Of a stretch of DNA of 64,000 nt, positions 16,163-25,109 are shown piece after piece. Each line of letters opens with the position of its first letter. Position 1 is the first letter of the stretch. A program made the position numbers and the translations under genes. The notes under the pieces are model-generated. The model was given only the letters and a program-made list of their open reading frames with translations, was not told the origin of the DNA and did no database searches. Source of the stretch: Labedella populi (lineage in GTDB: Bacteria > Actinomycetota > Actinomycetes > Actinomycetales > Microbacteriaceae); NCBI RefSeq assembly GCF_004078655.1, contig NZ_RZNC01000005.1:1-64000 (forward strand), given 5' to 3'.

Positions 16163-17337
16163 TCGACGTCCTCATCATTGGAGCGGGAGCGACCGGTCTG
16201 TTCGCCGCGGGAGCTTTCGCGCGCGCGGGACTCGAAGTCGAGGTGTGGGAGAAGCGGAACGAGCGAGCGCTGCTCTCCCGCGCGATCGGCGTGCACGCTC
16301 CCGCGCTCGCGGCACTCGAGCGCGTCGGAGCGGCGGAGCCGCTCATCGACGAGGCCGTCCGCGTCCGACGTGGTCACGCCCGCGTCGCCCCGCTCATCGG
16401 CACGGCAGTGCGGCCCCGCCACGTCGGCACGGTGTCGTTCGACGGCGTCTCGCGCCGATTCCCCTTCGTCGCGACGCTCCCGCAGCATCGCACGGAGGCG
16501 CTCCTCGAGGAGGTGCTGCGCACGATCGGCACCGCGCCCGTCCGGTACGGCCTCGACGTCGTCGGCGTCGCACCCGATCCCCGAGGAGTGACGGTGAGGG
16601 GTGAGGGCACGGGCACCGCTCGGACCGGCACCCAGACGCAACAGCGCGCGCGGTTCGTCGTCATCGCCGATGGCACCGAGAGTCCCGCGCGGCGCCGACT
16701 CGGCGTGCGGACGAGCGGCCGGAGCTACCGCGACCGCTACCTCATGGGCGACGTGGCCGACACGACCGACGACGGGGAGGACGCGGTCGTGACGCTCACG
16801 CCCGACGGCGTCGTCGAGTCCTTCCCCCTCCCGGGTGGTGTGCGGCGCTTCGTCGCACACACTCCGGTGCTGTTGCCTCACGCCGGAGCGGACGTGCTCG
16901 CACGCCTCGTCGCGACACGAACGGGCATCACCGTCGACCCGGCCTCGGCGACCCTCGTGAGCGCCTTCGGGGTTCGGCGCTCCCTCGCCGAACGCTTCGC
17001 CGTCGGCACACGCATCGCCATCGTGGGCGATGCCGCCCACGAGATCAGTCCCATCGGCGGCCAGGGGATGAATCTCGGGTGGCTCGACGTCGCCGCGCTC
17101 GTGCCCGTCGTCGTCGCTCTCCTGGACGGGAGCGCGTCATCGGATCGGCTCGAGGCCTGGGACCGCACGCGACGCACCGCGGCCGTCGCCGCCGCTCGGC
17201 AGGCGGAAGTCAACATGGCCCTGAGCGCTCCCGGAACGTCCATCGGAATCCGAGCGCGAGCGGCCGTGCTCTCGCGAGTGCTGCGTGGCACGGGGGGATC
17301 CCGTCTCGGGCGCGTCTACGCGATGGGCGGCGACTGA
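16159..17337 (+). CDS. FAD-dependent aromatic monooxygenase (SrsC-like)
   Basis: A 392-residue group A flavin hydroxylase. The N-terminal dinucleotide motif is IIGAGATGLFAAGAFARAG, the DG motif region is FVVIADGTESPARRRLG, and the second FAD motif is IVGDAAHEISPIGGQGMNLGWLD, where GD binds the ribityl chain. Such enzymes hydroxylate an activated phenol ring using NAD(P)H and O2. In the srs pathway the homologue converts a resorcinolic lipid to a hydroquinone or quinone, which is the likely job here. The start overlaps the methyltransferase stop. It is the last gene of the + strand operon and converges with the MFS gene. Confidence 0.85.
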   Translation: MIDVLIIGAGATGLFAAGAFARAGLEVEVWEKRNERALLSRAIGVHAPALAALERVGAAEPLIDEAVRVRRGHARVAPLIGTAVRPRHVGTVSFDGVSRRFPFVATLPQHRTEALLEEVLRTIGTAPVRYGLDVVGVAPDPRGVTVRGEGTGTARTGTQTQQRARFVVIADGTESPARRRLGVRTSGRSYRDRYLMGDVADTTDDGEDAVVTLTPDGVVESFPLPGGVRRFVAHTPVLLPHAGADVLARLVATRTGITVDPASATLVSAFGVRRSLAERFAVGTRIAIVGDAAHEISPIGGQGMNLGWLDVAALVPVVVALLDGSASSDRLEAWDRTRRTAAVAAARQAEVNMALSAPGTSIGIRARAAVLSRVLRGTGGSRLGRVYAMGGD

Positions 17338-17380
17338 GCCGCCCATCGGTAGCGGGTCCAGTGCCGCAACCTCAGTGCCG

Positions 17381-18571
17381 CTACCTCAGCGACCCAGCCG
17401 CAGCCGGACCCGGGTCACTCCCATGCCGGGTCCGGGTCACTCCCATGCCGGCGGCCCCCGCGCCGACAGCGGCGGCGGCGAGGAAGGCGAGGGGGTATCC
17501 GGCGACGACGACGAGGAGGCCGGCGGCCACCGCTCCGATGGCCTGGCCGAGGATCAGCACGACGAAGAGCAGGGCGGTGCCCGCGGCCGCGCGCTCGGAA
17601 TCGATCCGCATCGTCCATCCGATGAGCGCGCCGCTGCCCGCCGTGTACGCCCAGCCGAAGATGACGGCCGCACCGAGGATGACGGCGGGTCGTTCCGAAC
17701 CGACGCCGACGATCGCCGAGGTGATCGCGATGAGACCGGCGGTCACGGCCCACAGATGGCGCGGCTCCGCGCGATCGGTGAACCGGGAGGAGAGGATCAC
17801 GGTCGACCCGCCGAGGCCGAGTGCCACCCAGGCCGTGATCGAGAGGGTCTCGCCGGACCCGGCATCGACGAGGACGGTGCGGGCGTACGTCCACACCGCC
17901 GCGGATCCGAATCCCATCAGCAGCGCCGCCACGATGACACGCGTGTGGTCCACGTACCACGACAGCGGCGGAAGCGCCCTGGCCGGTGAGGCGTCGGGGG
18001 CGGGCCCGCGATCGGCGAGGAGCACGAGCACGCCGACGATGACCGTGAACACGGCGGAGAGGAACCAGGCTGCGCGCCAGTCGGGAAGGAGCAGGAGAGC
18101 GAGGAGACCCGCGAGGGCGAGTCCCGGACCCGTGCCCGCGTTCACGACCGTCTGGAACCGTGGCACGGAACGCTCCGGGAGGTTCCGCCCCACGAGGGTC
18201 ACGAGAGCCGGCGATGCGAGTCCCGCGCCGGCGGAGCTCCCGATCGCGAACACCGCGAAGAGCGTGACGTTCGGGGCCACGGCCATACCGAGCGCTCCCG
18301 CAGCACCGGCGATCGTGGCGGCCGTGGCGATGATCCGGGCGTGGCGCGAGGCCAAGATGAATCCGGCGATCGCCCCCACGCAGTACACAACCGACGCTCC
18401 GCCGGAGATCACCCCGGCTGTGTCGAGGGCGAGACCCAGCTCCCGCCGCACGTCGGGGAGGAAGAGCCCGAAAGCGAGCCGGATGAGCCCGTAGGTCGCG
18501 GCGATCAGTCCGGTCCCCGCCGTCACGAGGACGAGCGACGAGGTGGACTCAAACGAAAACGCACGTTTCAC
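17381..18571 (-). CDS. MFS transporter
   Basis: A 396-residue major facilitator with about twelve membrane segments. The first helix begins LVLVTAGTGLIAATYGLIRLAFG, and the loop 2-3 region has ASVVYCVGAIAGF. It lies between the phenolic-lipid operon and a divergent TetR gene only 22 bases away, the usual arrangement of a regulated exporter. The GTG start lacks a clear ribosome binding site; a start a few codons inward cannot be excluded. The last few residues are altered by a 22-bp tandem duplication (17411-17451), which changes the reading frame of the tail. The substrate may be the cluster product, but this is inference. Confidence 0.85.
   Translation of the reverse strand: MKRAFSFESTSSLVLVTAGTGLIAATYGLIRLAFGLFLPDVRRELGLALDTAGVISGGASVVYCVGAIAGFILASRHARIIATAATIAGAAGALGMAVAPNVTLFAVFAIGSSAGAGLASPALVTLVGRNLPERSVPRFQTVVNAGTGPGLALAGLLALLLLPDWRAAWFLSAVFTVIVGVLVLLADRGPAPDASPARALPPLSWYVDHTRVIVAALLMGFGSAAVWTYARTVLVDAGSGETLSITAWVALGLGGSTVILSSRFTDRAEPRHLWAVTAGLIAITSAIVGVGSERPAVILGAAVIFGWAYTAGSGALIGWTMRIDSERAAAGTALLFVVLILGQAIGAVAAGLLVVVAGYPLAFLAAAAVGAGAAGMGVTRTRHGSDPGPAAAGSLR
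17411..17451. repeat. 22-bp tandem duplication in the 3' end of the MFS gene
   Basis: CGGGTCACTCCCATGCCGG occurs at 17411-17429 and again at 17433-17451, a period of 22 bases. Since 22 is not a multiple of three, the duplication changes the C-terminal tail: without it the protein would end in the alternative frame a few residues further on. Confidence 0.8.
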
Positions 18572-18582
18572 TTTTGTAGTCT
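18554..18582. promoter_or_regulatory. Putative TetR operator in the MFS/TetR intergenic region
   Basis: The 22-bp gap and the first MFS codons hold an imperfect inverted repeat around AAACGCACGTTT (18558-18569) with flanking GAAA and TTTC. This AT-rich palindrome is unlike the GC-rich surroundings and is placed where an autoregulating TetR protein would cover both starts. TAGTCT near 18577-18582 may be the -10 of the tetR gene. Confidence 0.45.
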
Positions 18583-18593
18583 AGGGTGCTGTC

Positions 18594-19217
18594 ATGGCGA
18601 TCCGCGAGAGCACCGAGACCCGACTGCTCGACGCTGCGGACGACCTCTTCTTCACTCGAGGCATCGCGGCGACGCCGATCGACGCCGTCATCGAGCAAGC
18701 GGGAGTCTCCGCCGCAACGCTCTACCGGGGCTTCGCGAGCAAGGAAGCGCTCCTCGCGGCCGCCCTCGACCGCCGCCATCGCGCGTGGATCGCGACATGG
18801 GATGAGGCCGTCGCCCGTCACGACGACGACGAGGACCGCCTGCTCGCGGTGTTCGACGCACTCGACGATTTCCGCGAACGTCCTCTCGGATCGCGTTGGT
18901 GCGCCGTCCTCGGCACGGCCGCCGAGTACGAACACGGGCCCGAGGAGGTCGCCGCCGCGGTGCGGCGCGATTCGGAGGCTCTGCGCACACGGCTCCGCGA
19001 TCTCTCCCGGCCCCTCGTCCGCGAGCAGGACGGCGGCGGGCGCGGCGGGAAGGCGGCGCTGCTCGGAGACGAGCTCCTCCTGCTCGTCACGGGCGACCTC
19101 GCGATGCGGTTGCGGGACCCCCGCCACACCACGGCGCTCGCGCGCGGCATCGCCCGGACCCTCATCCGTTCCGTGCGCACGACACGCACGACACGCACGG
19201 CACACGCTGCACAGTAG
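18594..19217 (+). CDS. TetR/AcrR family transcriptional regulator
   Basis: A 207-residue regulator. The N-terminal helix-turn-helix is typical: LLDAADDLFFTRGIAATPIDAVIEQAG then SAATLYRGFASKEALLAAAL. The ligand-binding domain is unassigned and contains WCAVLGTAAEYEHG. A C-terminal Arg/Thr-rich tail (RTTRTTRT) encoded by ACACGC repeats is probably disordered. It is divergent from the MFS transporter with overlapping promoter space, so it most likely represses that exporter and itself, perhaps releasing on binding the phenolic product. AGGG lies eight bases before the ATG. Confidence 0.88.
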   Translation: MAIRESTETRLLDAADDLFFTRGIAATPIDAVIEQAGVSAATLYRGFASKEALLAAALDRRHRAWIATWDEAVARHDDDEDRLLAVFDALDDFRERPLGSRWCAVLGTAAEYEHGPEEVAAAVRRDSEALRTRLRDLSRPLVREQDGGGRGGKAALLGDELLLLVTGDLAMRLRDPRHTTALARGIARTLIRSVRTTRTTRTAHAAQ

Positions 19218-19221
19218 AGGC

Positions 19222-20142
19222 TCACGCGACGAGGCGGACTCCGCCGAGCGCCAGCTGGATCGCGATGAGGAGCCCCGCGGCCATCACGAGGCGGAAGAGC
19301 AACCGATGCGCCGGCCGACCCACCGCGAGCACGAGGCCGACGAGAGCGATCAGGAGGGTCGCGGCGAAGCCCACGACTTCGACGACGCCGGGCGGCCGTC
19401 CGGGTGACGCCCCGCTCAACAGGGTCGGACCGACGAGGACCACGACGGCTCCGAGCGCGAGAGCCGTGAACGCGAGTGCCCCGGCGACCCGGCGGCCGAG
19501 CCGGTGCGGCAGCCCGCGCACGCCCGTCCTCCGGTCGTCGATGAGATCGGGGAGGGCGTTCGTGAAGTGGATCGAGACGCCGAGGATCGCACCCGTCGCA
19601 CTCGCCCACGCGGCGGCACCGGCAGGCTCCGACGCCGACAGGGTGGCGAGCGACGGCACCGTGCCGAAGCTCACGACGAACGGCAGGACCGAGAACGCGG
19701 TGCGCTTGAGCCAGGCGTTGTAGACCCACCCTCCCGCGATGACGACGGTGTGCGCGACGAGCATCCCGACGCCGAGCACCGCGGAGAGCGCGAGCGCGAG
19801 GACGAGGGCGATCGCCGCGGCCACGGCGACGGTGCGGCGGCTGATCTCCCCGCGCGCGATCGGCTTGTCGACGCGACCCACCTCGGCATCGCGGGTCGCG
19901 TCGATCGCATCATTCGAGAACCCGATCGACAGCTGCCCGGCGAGCACGGCGGCGCCGAGCACCAGCAGTCGCCACGGCTCGAGAGTGATCGCGAGGCCCA
20001 GTACGACACACAGGACGGTGACCGCGGCGGTCGGTCCCGGGTGCGAGGAGAGCAGGAGCAGACGGAGTGTGCGCACCGGCCCCGACGACCGACGCGCACT
20101 CCGCCGGTCGTCCGCCGACGGTGCCGGGACACCGACCGTCAC
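19222..20142 (-). CDS. UbiA family prenyltransferase
   Basis: A 306-residue membrane protein with about eight helices. The two Asp-rich motifs of the UbiA fold are visible: FSNDAIDATRDAEVGRVDKP (N-D-x-x-D with the downstream D/R-x-x-K-P) and DLIDDRRTGVRGLP. They bind Mg-prenyl diphosphate. The enzyme attaches an isoprenoid chain to an aromatic ring. The GTG start at 20142 overlaps the stop of the upstream oxidoreductase (GTGA). The partner genes and the nearby type III PKS suggest prenylation of a phenolic lipid or a quinone, though a carotenoid, menaquinone or haem role is possible. Confidence 0.88.
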   Translation of the reverse strand: MTVGVPAPSADDRRSARRSSGPVRTLRLLLLSSHPGPTAAVTVLCVVLGLAITLEPWRLLVLGAAVLAGQLSIGFSNDAIDATRDAEVGRVDKPIARGEISRRTVAVAAAIALVLALALSAVLGVGMLVAHTVVIAGGWVYNAWLKRTAFSVLPFVVSFGTVPSLATLSASEPAGAAAWASATGAILGVSIHFTNALPDLIDDRRTGVRGLPHRLGRRVAGALAFTALALGAVVVLVGPTLLSGASPGRPPGVVEVVGFAATLLIALVGLVLAVGRPAHRLLFRLVMAAGLLIAIQLALGGVRLVA

Positions 20143-21611
20143 GGCGCGAGAGACGGCATCGCCGTGATCCCGAACTCGTGGCGCAGGGCGCTCCGTGCCG
20201 CGTACCACCCCGCGAGGCCGTGGACACCCGGGCCGGGCGGCGTCGAGGAGGATGCCAGGTAGACGCCCTTCGCGGGAGTACGCCACGGGTCGGTCGACAG
20301 CACGGGACGCGCGATGAGCTGGCTCATGCTCGCCTCACCCGCGGCGATGTCACCGAGGATGTAATTCGGGTTGTCATTCTCCATGTCCTGCGCCGTCTTG
20401 CTCGACGTGGCGAGCACGAGATCACGGAAACCGGGAGCGAACCGCTCGATCTGTCGCGTGATGGTCTCGGTCTGATCGATGGACGAGTCACGCGGGACGT
20501 GTGTGTACGCCCAGAGGACGTGACCGCCGGCGGGAGCACGGCCGGCGTCGAGGATCGACGGCTGCGCGGCGAGCACATAGGGCGCTGAGCTGTGGCGCCC
20601 GGCGGCCACATCGGCTTCGGCGGACGCGATCTCGGCGCGGGTGCCGCCGACGTGGAGGGTCCCCGCCCGGCGGAGCTCCTCATTCGTCCACGGCACGGGG
20701 CCGGAGAGGGCGAAGTCGACCTTCGCGACCGCGTTGCCGTATCGGAAACGCGCGAGACGTCTCGCGTATCCGCTCGGCAGCCGGTCCCCCGCGATGCGCA
20801 GGAGTGCGCGCGGGCTCGTGTCGAAGAGCACCGCGCGGACGTCACCGAGCGCGGCAATGTCGGTGACCTCCGCGTCCGTGACGATCTCGCCGCCGTGGGC
20901 GAGCAGATCGTCGGCGAGGGCGTCGATGATCGCTTGACTACCTCCGACCGGGACGGGCCAGCCCCGACCGTGCGCGTAGGCGCCGAGGGACAGCGCGGCT
21001 CCCGCCGTCGCGAGGCTCGGCATCGGACGGATGGAGTGTGCGGCGACTCCCGTGAACATGGCCGGTGCCACGTCCTCGCGGAAACGGGCGTTCCACATGG
21101 GTAGACCCTGCTCGAGCGCGCGCAGACCGAAACGGGCGACCGTCACCGGGTGGCGCGGGATCTGGAGGATGGGGGAACCCGCGAATTGCGCGACCTCGTC
21201 GGCGTGCGCCGAGAGGGGCCCCATCAGCTGCTTCCAGGCGGCGCCGTCACGCCCGAGCGCATCGGCGGTGCGATCGATGTCCCGGTAGGCGATCCCCGCG
21301 CGACCGCCGTCGAGCGGGTGACCGTAGGAGACCTCGGGCAGCCGGAGCTCGATGCGCTCCTGCAACCGGAAGCGCCGGAAGAACCCGGACGCGAGAGCCA
21401 TCGGATGGACCGCGGAGCACACGTCGTGCAGGAATCCGGGTAGCGTCGATTCGGCCGTCCGGGCACCGCCTCCGATCGTCGCGTTCCGCTCGAGGACACG
21501 GACCGACAATCCCGCGCGGGCGAGTGTCACCGCCGCCGCGAGGCCGTTCGGACCGGAACCGACGACGACGGCGTCGACGTCGGTGTCGAAATCGGCAGCG
21601 GCGCCGATCAC
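20139..21611 (-). CDS. Phytoene-desaturase-like NAD(P)/FAD-dependent oxidoreductase
   Basis: A 490-residue FAD protein of the CrtI/RetSat-like group. It starts with [20 protein letters not shown], then the Glu-containing [15 protein letters not shown] and [15 protein letters not shown]. The C-terminal FAD segment is [24 protein letters not shown]. Members desaturate, isomerise or oxidise isoprenoid or other lipid substrates; this clade is usually uncharacterised. The GTG start at 21611 overlaps the SRPBCC stop and its own stop overlaps the UbiA start, giving a tightly coupled three-gene unit. There is no phytoene synthase nearby, so a classical carotenoid role is unlikely. Confidence 0.85.
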   Translation of the reverse strand: MIGAAADFDTDVDAVVVGSGPNGLAAAVTLARAGLSVRVLERNATIGGGARTAESTLPGFLHDVCSAVHPMALASGFFRRFRLQERIELRLPEVSYGHPLDGGRAGIAYRDIDRTADALGRDGAAWKQLMGPLSAHADEVAQFAGSPILQIPRHPVTVARFGLRALEQGLPMWNARFREDVAPAMFTGVAAHSIRPMPSLATAGAALSLGAYAHGRGWPVPVGGSQAIIDALADDLLAHGGEIVTDAEVTDIAALGDVRAVLFDTSPRALLRIAGDRLPSGYARRLARFRYGNAVAKVDFALSGPVPWTNEELRRAGTLHVGGTRAEIASAEADVAAGRHSSAPYVLAAQPSILDAGRAPAGGHVLWAYTHVPRDSSIDQTETITRQIERFAPGFRDLVLATSSKTAQDMENDNPNYILGDIAAGEASMSQLIARPVLSTDPWRTPAKGVYLASSSTPPGPGVHGLAGWYAARSALRHEFGITAMPSLAP

Positions 21612-22069
21612 GCCTTCTCCGGAGCGTCGCCGTTGTCCGACTTCCCCTCGGCGATGAAGGCGAGCCGCAAGAGGGTCTCGCGGTTCCGCAGGAAGAGGGG
21701 GATGTCGACGAGCGGTGCCGGCACGAGAGAACCGGGACCCTTGACGGCCTGCTCGCTGATGCGCACGACGCAACCGCGGTGGTGCGGCTTCACCTCGATC
21801 GTGACGCGCGCCTCGCCGATCGGCCATCCGGCGGGCTGCATGACGACACGCCGCGGCGGGTCGTACTCGAGGACCGTCGTCTCGTCGTTGATGAGGAACG
21901 GCCAGACGCCGAAGGAGTGTTGGAGCTTGTTCCCGGGGCGAGGCCAGTCGTCGTCCACGTCGCGCATCCGCGAGGCTCCGACGACCCAGACGGGGAAGAG
22001 CCAGCCGTTGTTGAGGACTCCGAAGACGTCTTCGGGTGTGCAGGCCATCACGCGTGTGTTCGTCGACAT
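21608..22069 (-). CDS. SRPBCC family protein
   Basis: A 153-residue START/Bet v1-like protein. It begins [24 protein letters not shown], the usual first helix of this fold, with [20 protein letters not shown] in the central sheet and a long C-terminal helix [18 protein letters not shown]. Such proteins bind hydrophobic ligands, and some act as polyketide aromatases/cyclases. It is the first gene of an operon with a desaturase-like oxidoreductase and a UbiA prenyltransferase, so it may carry or cyclise the shared lipid substrate, which is inference. The next 174 bases upstream hold no gene but a 17-bp tandem repeat. Confidence 0.75.
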   Translation of the reverse strand: MSTNTRVMACTPEDVFGVLNNGWLFPVWVVGASRMRDVDDDWPRPGNKLQHSFGVWPFLINDETTVLEYDPPRRVVMQPAGWPIGEARVTIEVKPHHRGCVVRISEQAVKGPGSLVPAPLVDIPLFLRNRETLLRLAFIAEGKSDNGDAPEKA

Positions 22070-22210
22070 GTCCCCACGCTAGCGGCGGGAGACCCGCCGG
22101 AACACGGGGTGGACAGCGTCACGTGGCTCCGGACGTGCGAAACGACGCTCGCGCGAGCGGCGGGCACCATGGGCGGCGAAGAACCTGCTGATGGTGCGAC
22201 GACCGCCGGT

Positions 22211-22251
22211 CAGAGCCAATCGCCGATCAGAGCCAATCGCCGATCAGAGCC
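22211..22251. repeat. 17-bp tandem repeat at the stop codon of the small membrane protein gene
   Basis: CAGAGCCAATCGCCGAT is present at 22211-22227 and 22228-22244, and a third copy starts (CAGAGCC, 22245-22251). The stop codon of the minus-strand gene (22244-22246) lies at the junction with the third partial copy. Confidence 0.9.
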
Positions 22252-22486
22252 GGCGGGATCGTCGGGCGATGACGAGCGCCGCGCCGGCGGCCATCACGCC
22301 GGCGAGCAGAGCGGCGTTGGCCGCCCAGCTCGTGCCGAGGAGATGCTCGAGCTCGAGATTCGCGATGCCGACGGTGCCGATCTGCGGGATGACGTCCTGG
22401 ACGATCGCGACGCCGAGGAAGCCGGAGAGGACGACGAGGACCACGAACGCGGCCGCGCTGACGGCGAGAAGACTCCTGACCACCAC
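22244..22486 (-). CDS. Small two-helix membrane protein
   Basis: An 80-residue hydrophobic protein: an N-terminal helix (LLAVSAAAFVVLVVLSGFLG), a periplasm-side loop with VIPQIGTVGIANLELEHLLG, a second helix (ANAALLAGVMAAGAALVI) and an ARRSRR tail. GTG start with GGGAG six bases upstream. No family is recognised. It stands alone between the SRPBCC operon and a divergent SDR gene; its stop codon is embedded in a 17-bp tandem repeat. Confidence 0.6.
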   Translation of the reverse strand: MVVRSLLAVSAAAFVVLVVLSGFLGVAIVQDVIPQIGTVGIANLELEHLLGTSWAANAALLAGVMAAGAALVIARRSRRL

Positions 22487-22607
22487 GGCGGACTCCCTTC
22501 ACCGGCGACTCTCCCATCGTCCCCCGGACGAGGGCCGTGCGCAATACCCGAGCAACACTCAGTTTCAATCCTCTCGACGGATCCGCCCAGCGCCGTAGGG
22601 TGGCGGC

Positions 22608-23441
22608 ATGACGCAACGACGGACGATCGTGATCACCGGTGCGAGCGACGGGATCGGTGCGGCCGCCGCCCGCCGGCTCTCGCGCGACGGCCACGCCCTC
22701 GTGATCGTCGGTCGCTCACGCGAGAAGACGAACGCGGTCGCCGACGAGCTCGGCGCCGACCGCTACGTCTCCGACTTCGCGGAACTGGACCAGGTGCGCG
22801 ACCTCGCGTCCGCCCTCCGCCAGAACCACCCCCGCATCGACGTCCTCGCGAACAACGCCGGCGGCGTCTTCGGCGACCGCACACGCACGGTCGACGGGTT
22901 CGAGAAGACCTTGCAGGTGAATCACCTCGCCCCCTTCCTCCTGACGAATCTCCTCATCGACACGCTGCTCGCCAGCCGAGCGACGGTGATCGCGACGTCG
23001 AGTGCCGCCGCACGGCTCTTCAGCCGGCTCGACATCGACGACCTCGACACCGAGCAGGGCTTCTCCGCGAACCGCGCGTACGGCAACGCGAAGCTCGAGA
23101 ACATCCTCTTCACGCGGGAACTCGAACGCCGATACGGCGACCGCGGACTCGCCGCCGTCGCCTTCCACCCGGGAACGATCGCGACGGGGTTCGCGTCGGA
23201 GACCACGAGCCTCATGAGATTCGTGTACCGCACTCCGCTCCGTCGCGTACTCCTGCAGGGTCCCGAGACGGGGGCTGAGCAACTCGTCTGGCTCGCGACG
23301 AGTTCACCCGGCACCGATTGGGAACCGGGCGAGTACTACGAGAAGCGGTCCATCGCGAAGACGAGCACGCAGGCGTACGACGGGATGCTCGCCGAACGAC
23401 TCTGGGAGGAGAGCGCCCGCCGGGTGGGTCTCAGCGCGTGA
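22608..23441 (+). CDS. SDR-family oxidoreductase (retinol-dehydrogenase-like)
   Basis: A 277-residue short-chain dehydrogenase. TGASDGIGAAAARRL binds the cofactor, LANNAGG follows, and the catalytic pair is in AYGNAKLEN (Tyr-x3-Lys). The length, the FEKTLQVNHLAPFLLT segment and the missing WxxDG ending place it with the retinol dehydrogenase/WW-domain oxidoreductase-like SDRs that act on lipophilic alcohols. The ATG at 22608 follows a GGTGGC stretch only; no strong ribosome binding site is seen. It is convergent with the MarR gene 22 bases further on. The substrate is unknown. Confidence 0.85.
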   Translation: MTQRRTIVITGASDGIGAAAARRLSRDGHALVIVGRSREKTNAVADELGADRYVSDFAELDQVRDLASALRQNHPRIDVLANNAGGVFGDRTRTVDGFEKTLQVNHLAPFLLTNLLIDTLLASRATVIATSSAAARLFSRLDIDDLDTEQGFSANRAYGNAKLENILFTRELERRYGDRGLAAVAFHPGTIATGFASETTSLMRFVYRTPLRRVLLQGPETGAEQLVWLATSSPGTDWEPGEYYEKRSIAKTSTQAYDGMLAERLWEESARRVGLSA

Positions 23442-23463
23442 GTGGCCGAGGGCTGCGCCACGG

Positions 23464-24042
23464 TCAGCGTCCTGACGGCGAGGGGTTCGCGCTCCGCCCC
23501 ACTCGTGACGGCTCCGATGCGGGCCCGTGGGTGTCGTGGGCGTCGTGGACATCGACGGCGTCGACTGCGTTGCGCATGCTGTCGAGGAAGCGCACGACCG
23601 TCTCGAGCTCATCGGGGTGGAGGGTCTCCGCGGCCGCGAGCATCCGCTTGTGCATCTGCCCGAGGGTCTGGCGCACCTCGTCGTCCGTCGCGACGGTGGG
23701 CACGAGGAGAAGCGCCCGGCGGTCGGTCGGGTGCGGCCGCCGTTCGACGTGGCCGCTGCGGACGAGACGGTCGATGAGCACCGTCGTGGAGGCCGACGAG
23801 ATCTGCAGGTAGGTCGACAGATCGCGTGGTCCGACGGGGACGTCCTCCTTGGAGCGACGCAACAGGAATTGGAGGGCGAGGAGGTCCGTCTCGCCCATCT
23901 TCATGGACTCCCGTGTGCGACGCCGCATCGCCGTCTCGGACCGCCGGTAGCGACGCAGGGCGTTAAGCACGTCGACGGCGTGCGTCGTGCGACGTTCCTG
24001 TCCGTACCAGTAGCCGGAGGACGTGTCGCTCGGCTCAGTCAT
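23464..24042 (-). CDS. MarR family transcriptional regulator
   Basis: A 192-residue winged-helix regulator. The core is clear: DLLALQFLLRRSKEDVPVGPRDLSTYLQIS, recognition helix region SSASTTVLIDRLVRSGHVERR, and the wing HPTDRRALLLV. A long C-terminal helix leads to a low-complexity His/Asp tail. ATG at 24042 is preferred to a GTG two codons earlier. There is no Shine-Dalgarno site, and a TACACT -10 ends seven bases before the ATG, so the message is probably leaderless. A palindrome upstream (24060-24075) suggests autoregulation. The target is not obvious; the divergent neighbour is a nuclease gene. Confidence 0.88.
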   Translation of the reverse strand: MTEPSDTSSGYWYGQERRTTHAVDVLNALRRYRRSETAMRRRTRESMKMGETDLLALQFLLRRSKEDVPVGPRDLSTYLQISSASTTVLIDRLVRSGHVERRPHPTDRRALLLVPTVATDDEVRQTLGQMHKRMLAAAETLHPDELETVVRFLDSMRNAVDAVDVHDAHDTHGPASEPSRVGRSANPSPSGR

Positions 24043-24048
24043 CCCCAC

Positions 24049-24075
24049 AGTGTAGACGGAAGGGGCTAACCCCTT
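24049..24075 (-). promoter_or_regulatory. MarR gene promoter with palindrome AAGGGG-CTAA-CCCCTT
   Basis: On the minus strand TACACT (24049-24054) is a good -10 placed for a leaderless start at 24042. Immediately upstream is a 16-bp inverted repeat with 6-bp arms (24060-24075) in the -10/-35 spacer, a normal position for an autorepressor site. Confidence 0.45.
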
Positions 24076-24182
24076 TCCACGCCCGCGAGGGGTTGCGGAG
24101 GCGGCCGGACGCGCCGCCTCCGCGGTCGCGACGACCCCGTCCGTTCACGCGGACGTCGGACGGTGGTGATTCACTGGCCCTC

Positions 24183-25097
24183 ATGACGATCCCGCCGTCC
24201 GCCGCCACGCCGCCGTCGCTCCCTCTCGGGTACGACGAGGACTTCCTCGCCGTACCGCTGCCCCTCCCCCGTGCCCGCTCCGTCGCCGAGCCGAGGATCC
24301 TGCCGTACACCCATTTCACGGTCGCCCTCGATCCCGATCGACGTCTCGCGGCGGTCACCGGCGTGAACATCGACGGCGCCCGGATCGTCGACGTCGGTCG
24401 CGGTGACGACTGGCATCTCGACGATCGCATCCCGGCGGAGGAGCAGACCGGACCGGCGGTCTACGCGCGGAACGACCTCGACCGCGGACACCTCGTCCGC
24501 CGGCGCGATCCCGTCTGGGGAGAGCAGGCAGAAGCCGTCGCCGCCAACATCGACACCTTCTGCTACACGAACGCGGCCCCGCAGGCCGCCGAGTTCAATC
24601 AGGGAAAGGAACTCTGGGTGGGCCTCGAGGACCACGTCCTCGCCTACGCCGAGGCCACCGGCCTCCTGCTGTCCGTCTTCACGGGACCGGTCCTCGGCCC
24701 CCGAGACCCGCTCTACCGAGGCACGCGGATTCCGCTGCAGTTCTGGAAGATCGCCGCCTGGACGACGGGCGACACCGACGGCGGGGACGGCGGGGACGGC
24801 GGGGACGCACTGGCGCTCCACGCCGCGGCGTTCCTCCTCGATCAGACGCCGCAGCTGTCGGAGGTCGATCTCGCCGTGCTCGGGTCTCCCCCGCCGCTCG
24901 GCCCCTTCCGCACGTTCCAGGTCTCCGTGGCCGACGTCGGGGAGATCGCGGATCTCGATGTCTCGGCACTCGCCGACGCCGACGTCCTGCAGCCGCTACC
25001 GGCCGTACCGGCCCACGGTGCTCGACCCTCCGGACGGTGGCGTCAACTCCGTACGTGGACGGAGATCACGCTGAGATCGGTCGAGCCCGGCTCGTGA
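24183..25097 (+). CDS. DNA/RNA non-specific endonuclease (DRGH, Serratia-nuclease type)
   Basis: A 304-residue beta-beta-alpha-metal nuclease. The signature NDLDRGHLVRR contains the DRGH catalytic motif (His is the general base), and the downstream NIDTFCYTNAAPQAAEFNQG supplies the Asn that holds Mg. FHKIVAW-like sequence appears here as LQFWKIAAWT. No signal peptide or membrane segment is visible, so unlike secreted homologues it may be cytoplasmic or exported another way. A (GGD)3 repeat is encoded by GGCGGGGAC units near residue 198-206. ATG at 24183; the ribosome site is weak (GGTGGTG). A role in competition or nucleic acid turnover is inference. Confidence 0.88.
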   Translation: MTIPPSAATPPSLPLGYDEDFLAVPLPLPRARSVAEPRILPYTHFTVALDPDRRLAAVTGVNIDGARIVDVGRGDDWHLDDRIPAEEQTGPAVYARNDLDRGHLVRRRDPVWGEQAEAVAANIDTFCYTNAAPQAAEFNQGKELWVGLEDHVLAYAEATGLLLSVFTGPVLGPRDPLYRGTRIPLQFWKIAAWTTGDTDGGDGGDGGDALALHAAAFLLDQTPQLSEVDLAVLGSPPPLGPFRTFQVSVADVGEIADLDVSALADADVLQPLPAVPAHGARPSGRWRQLRTWTEITLRSVEPGS

Positions 25098-25109
25098 GGA
25101 AGGAGCGGC

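Noticed and set aside
20139-21611. A carotenoid biosynthesis operon
   Set aside because: Although the oxidoreductase is CrtI-like and UbiA is adjacent, there is no phytoene synthase or geranylgeranyl-diphosphate synthase; the SRPBCC partner and nearby PKS fit another lipid better.
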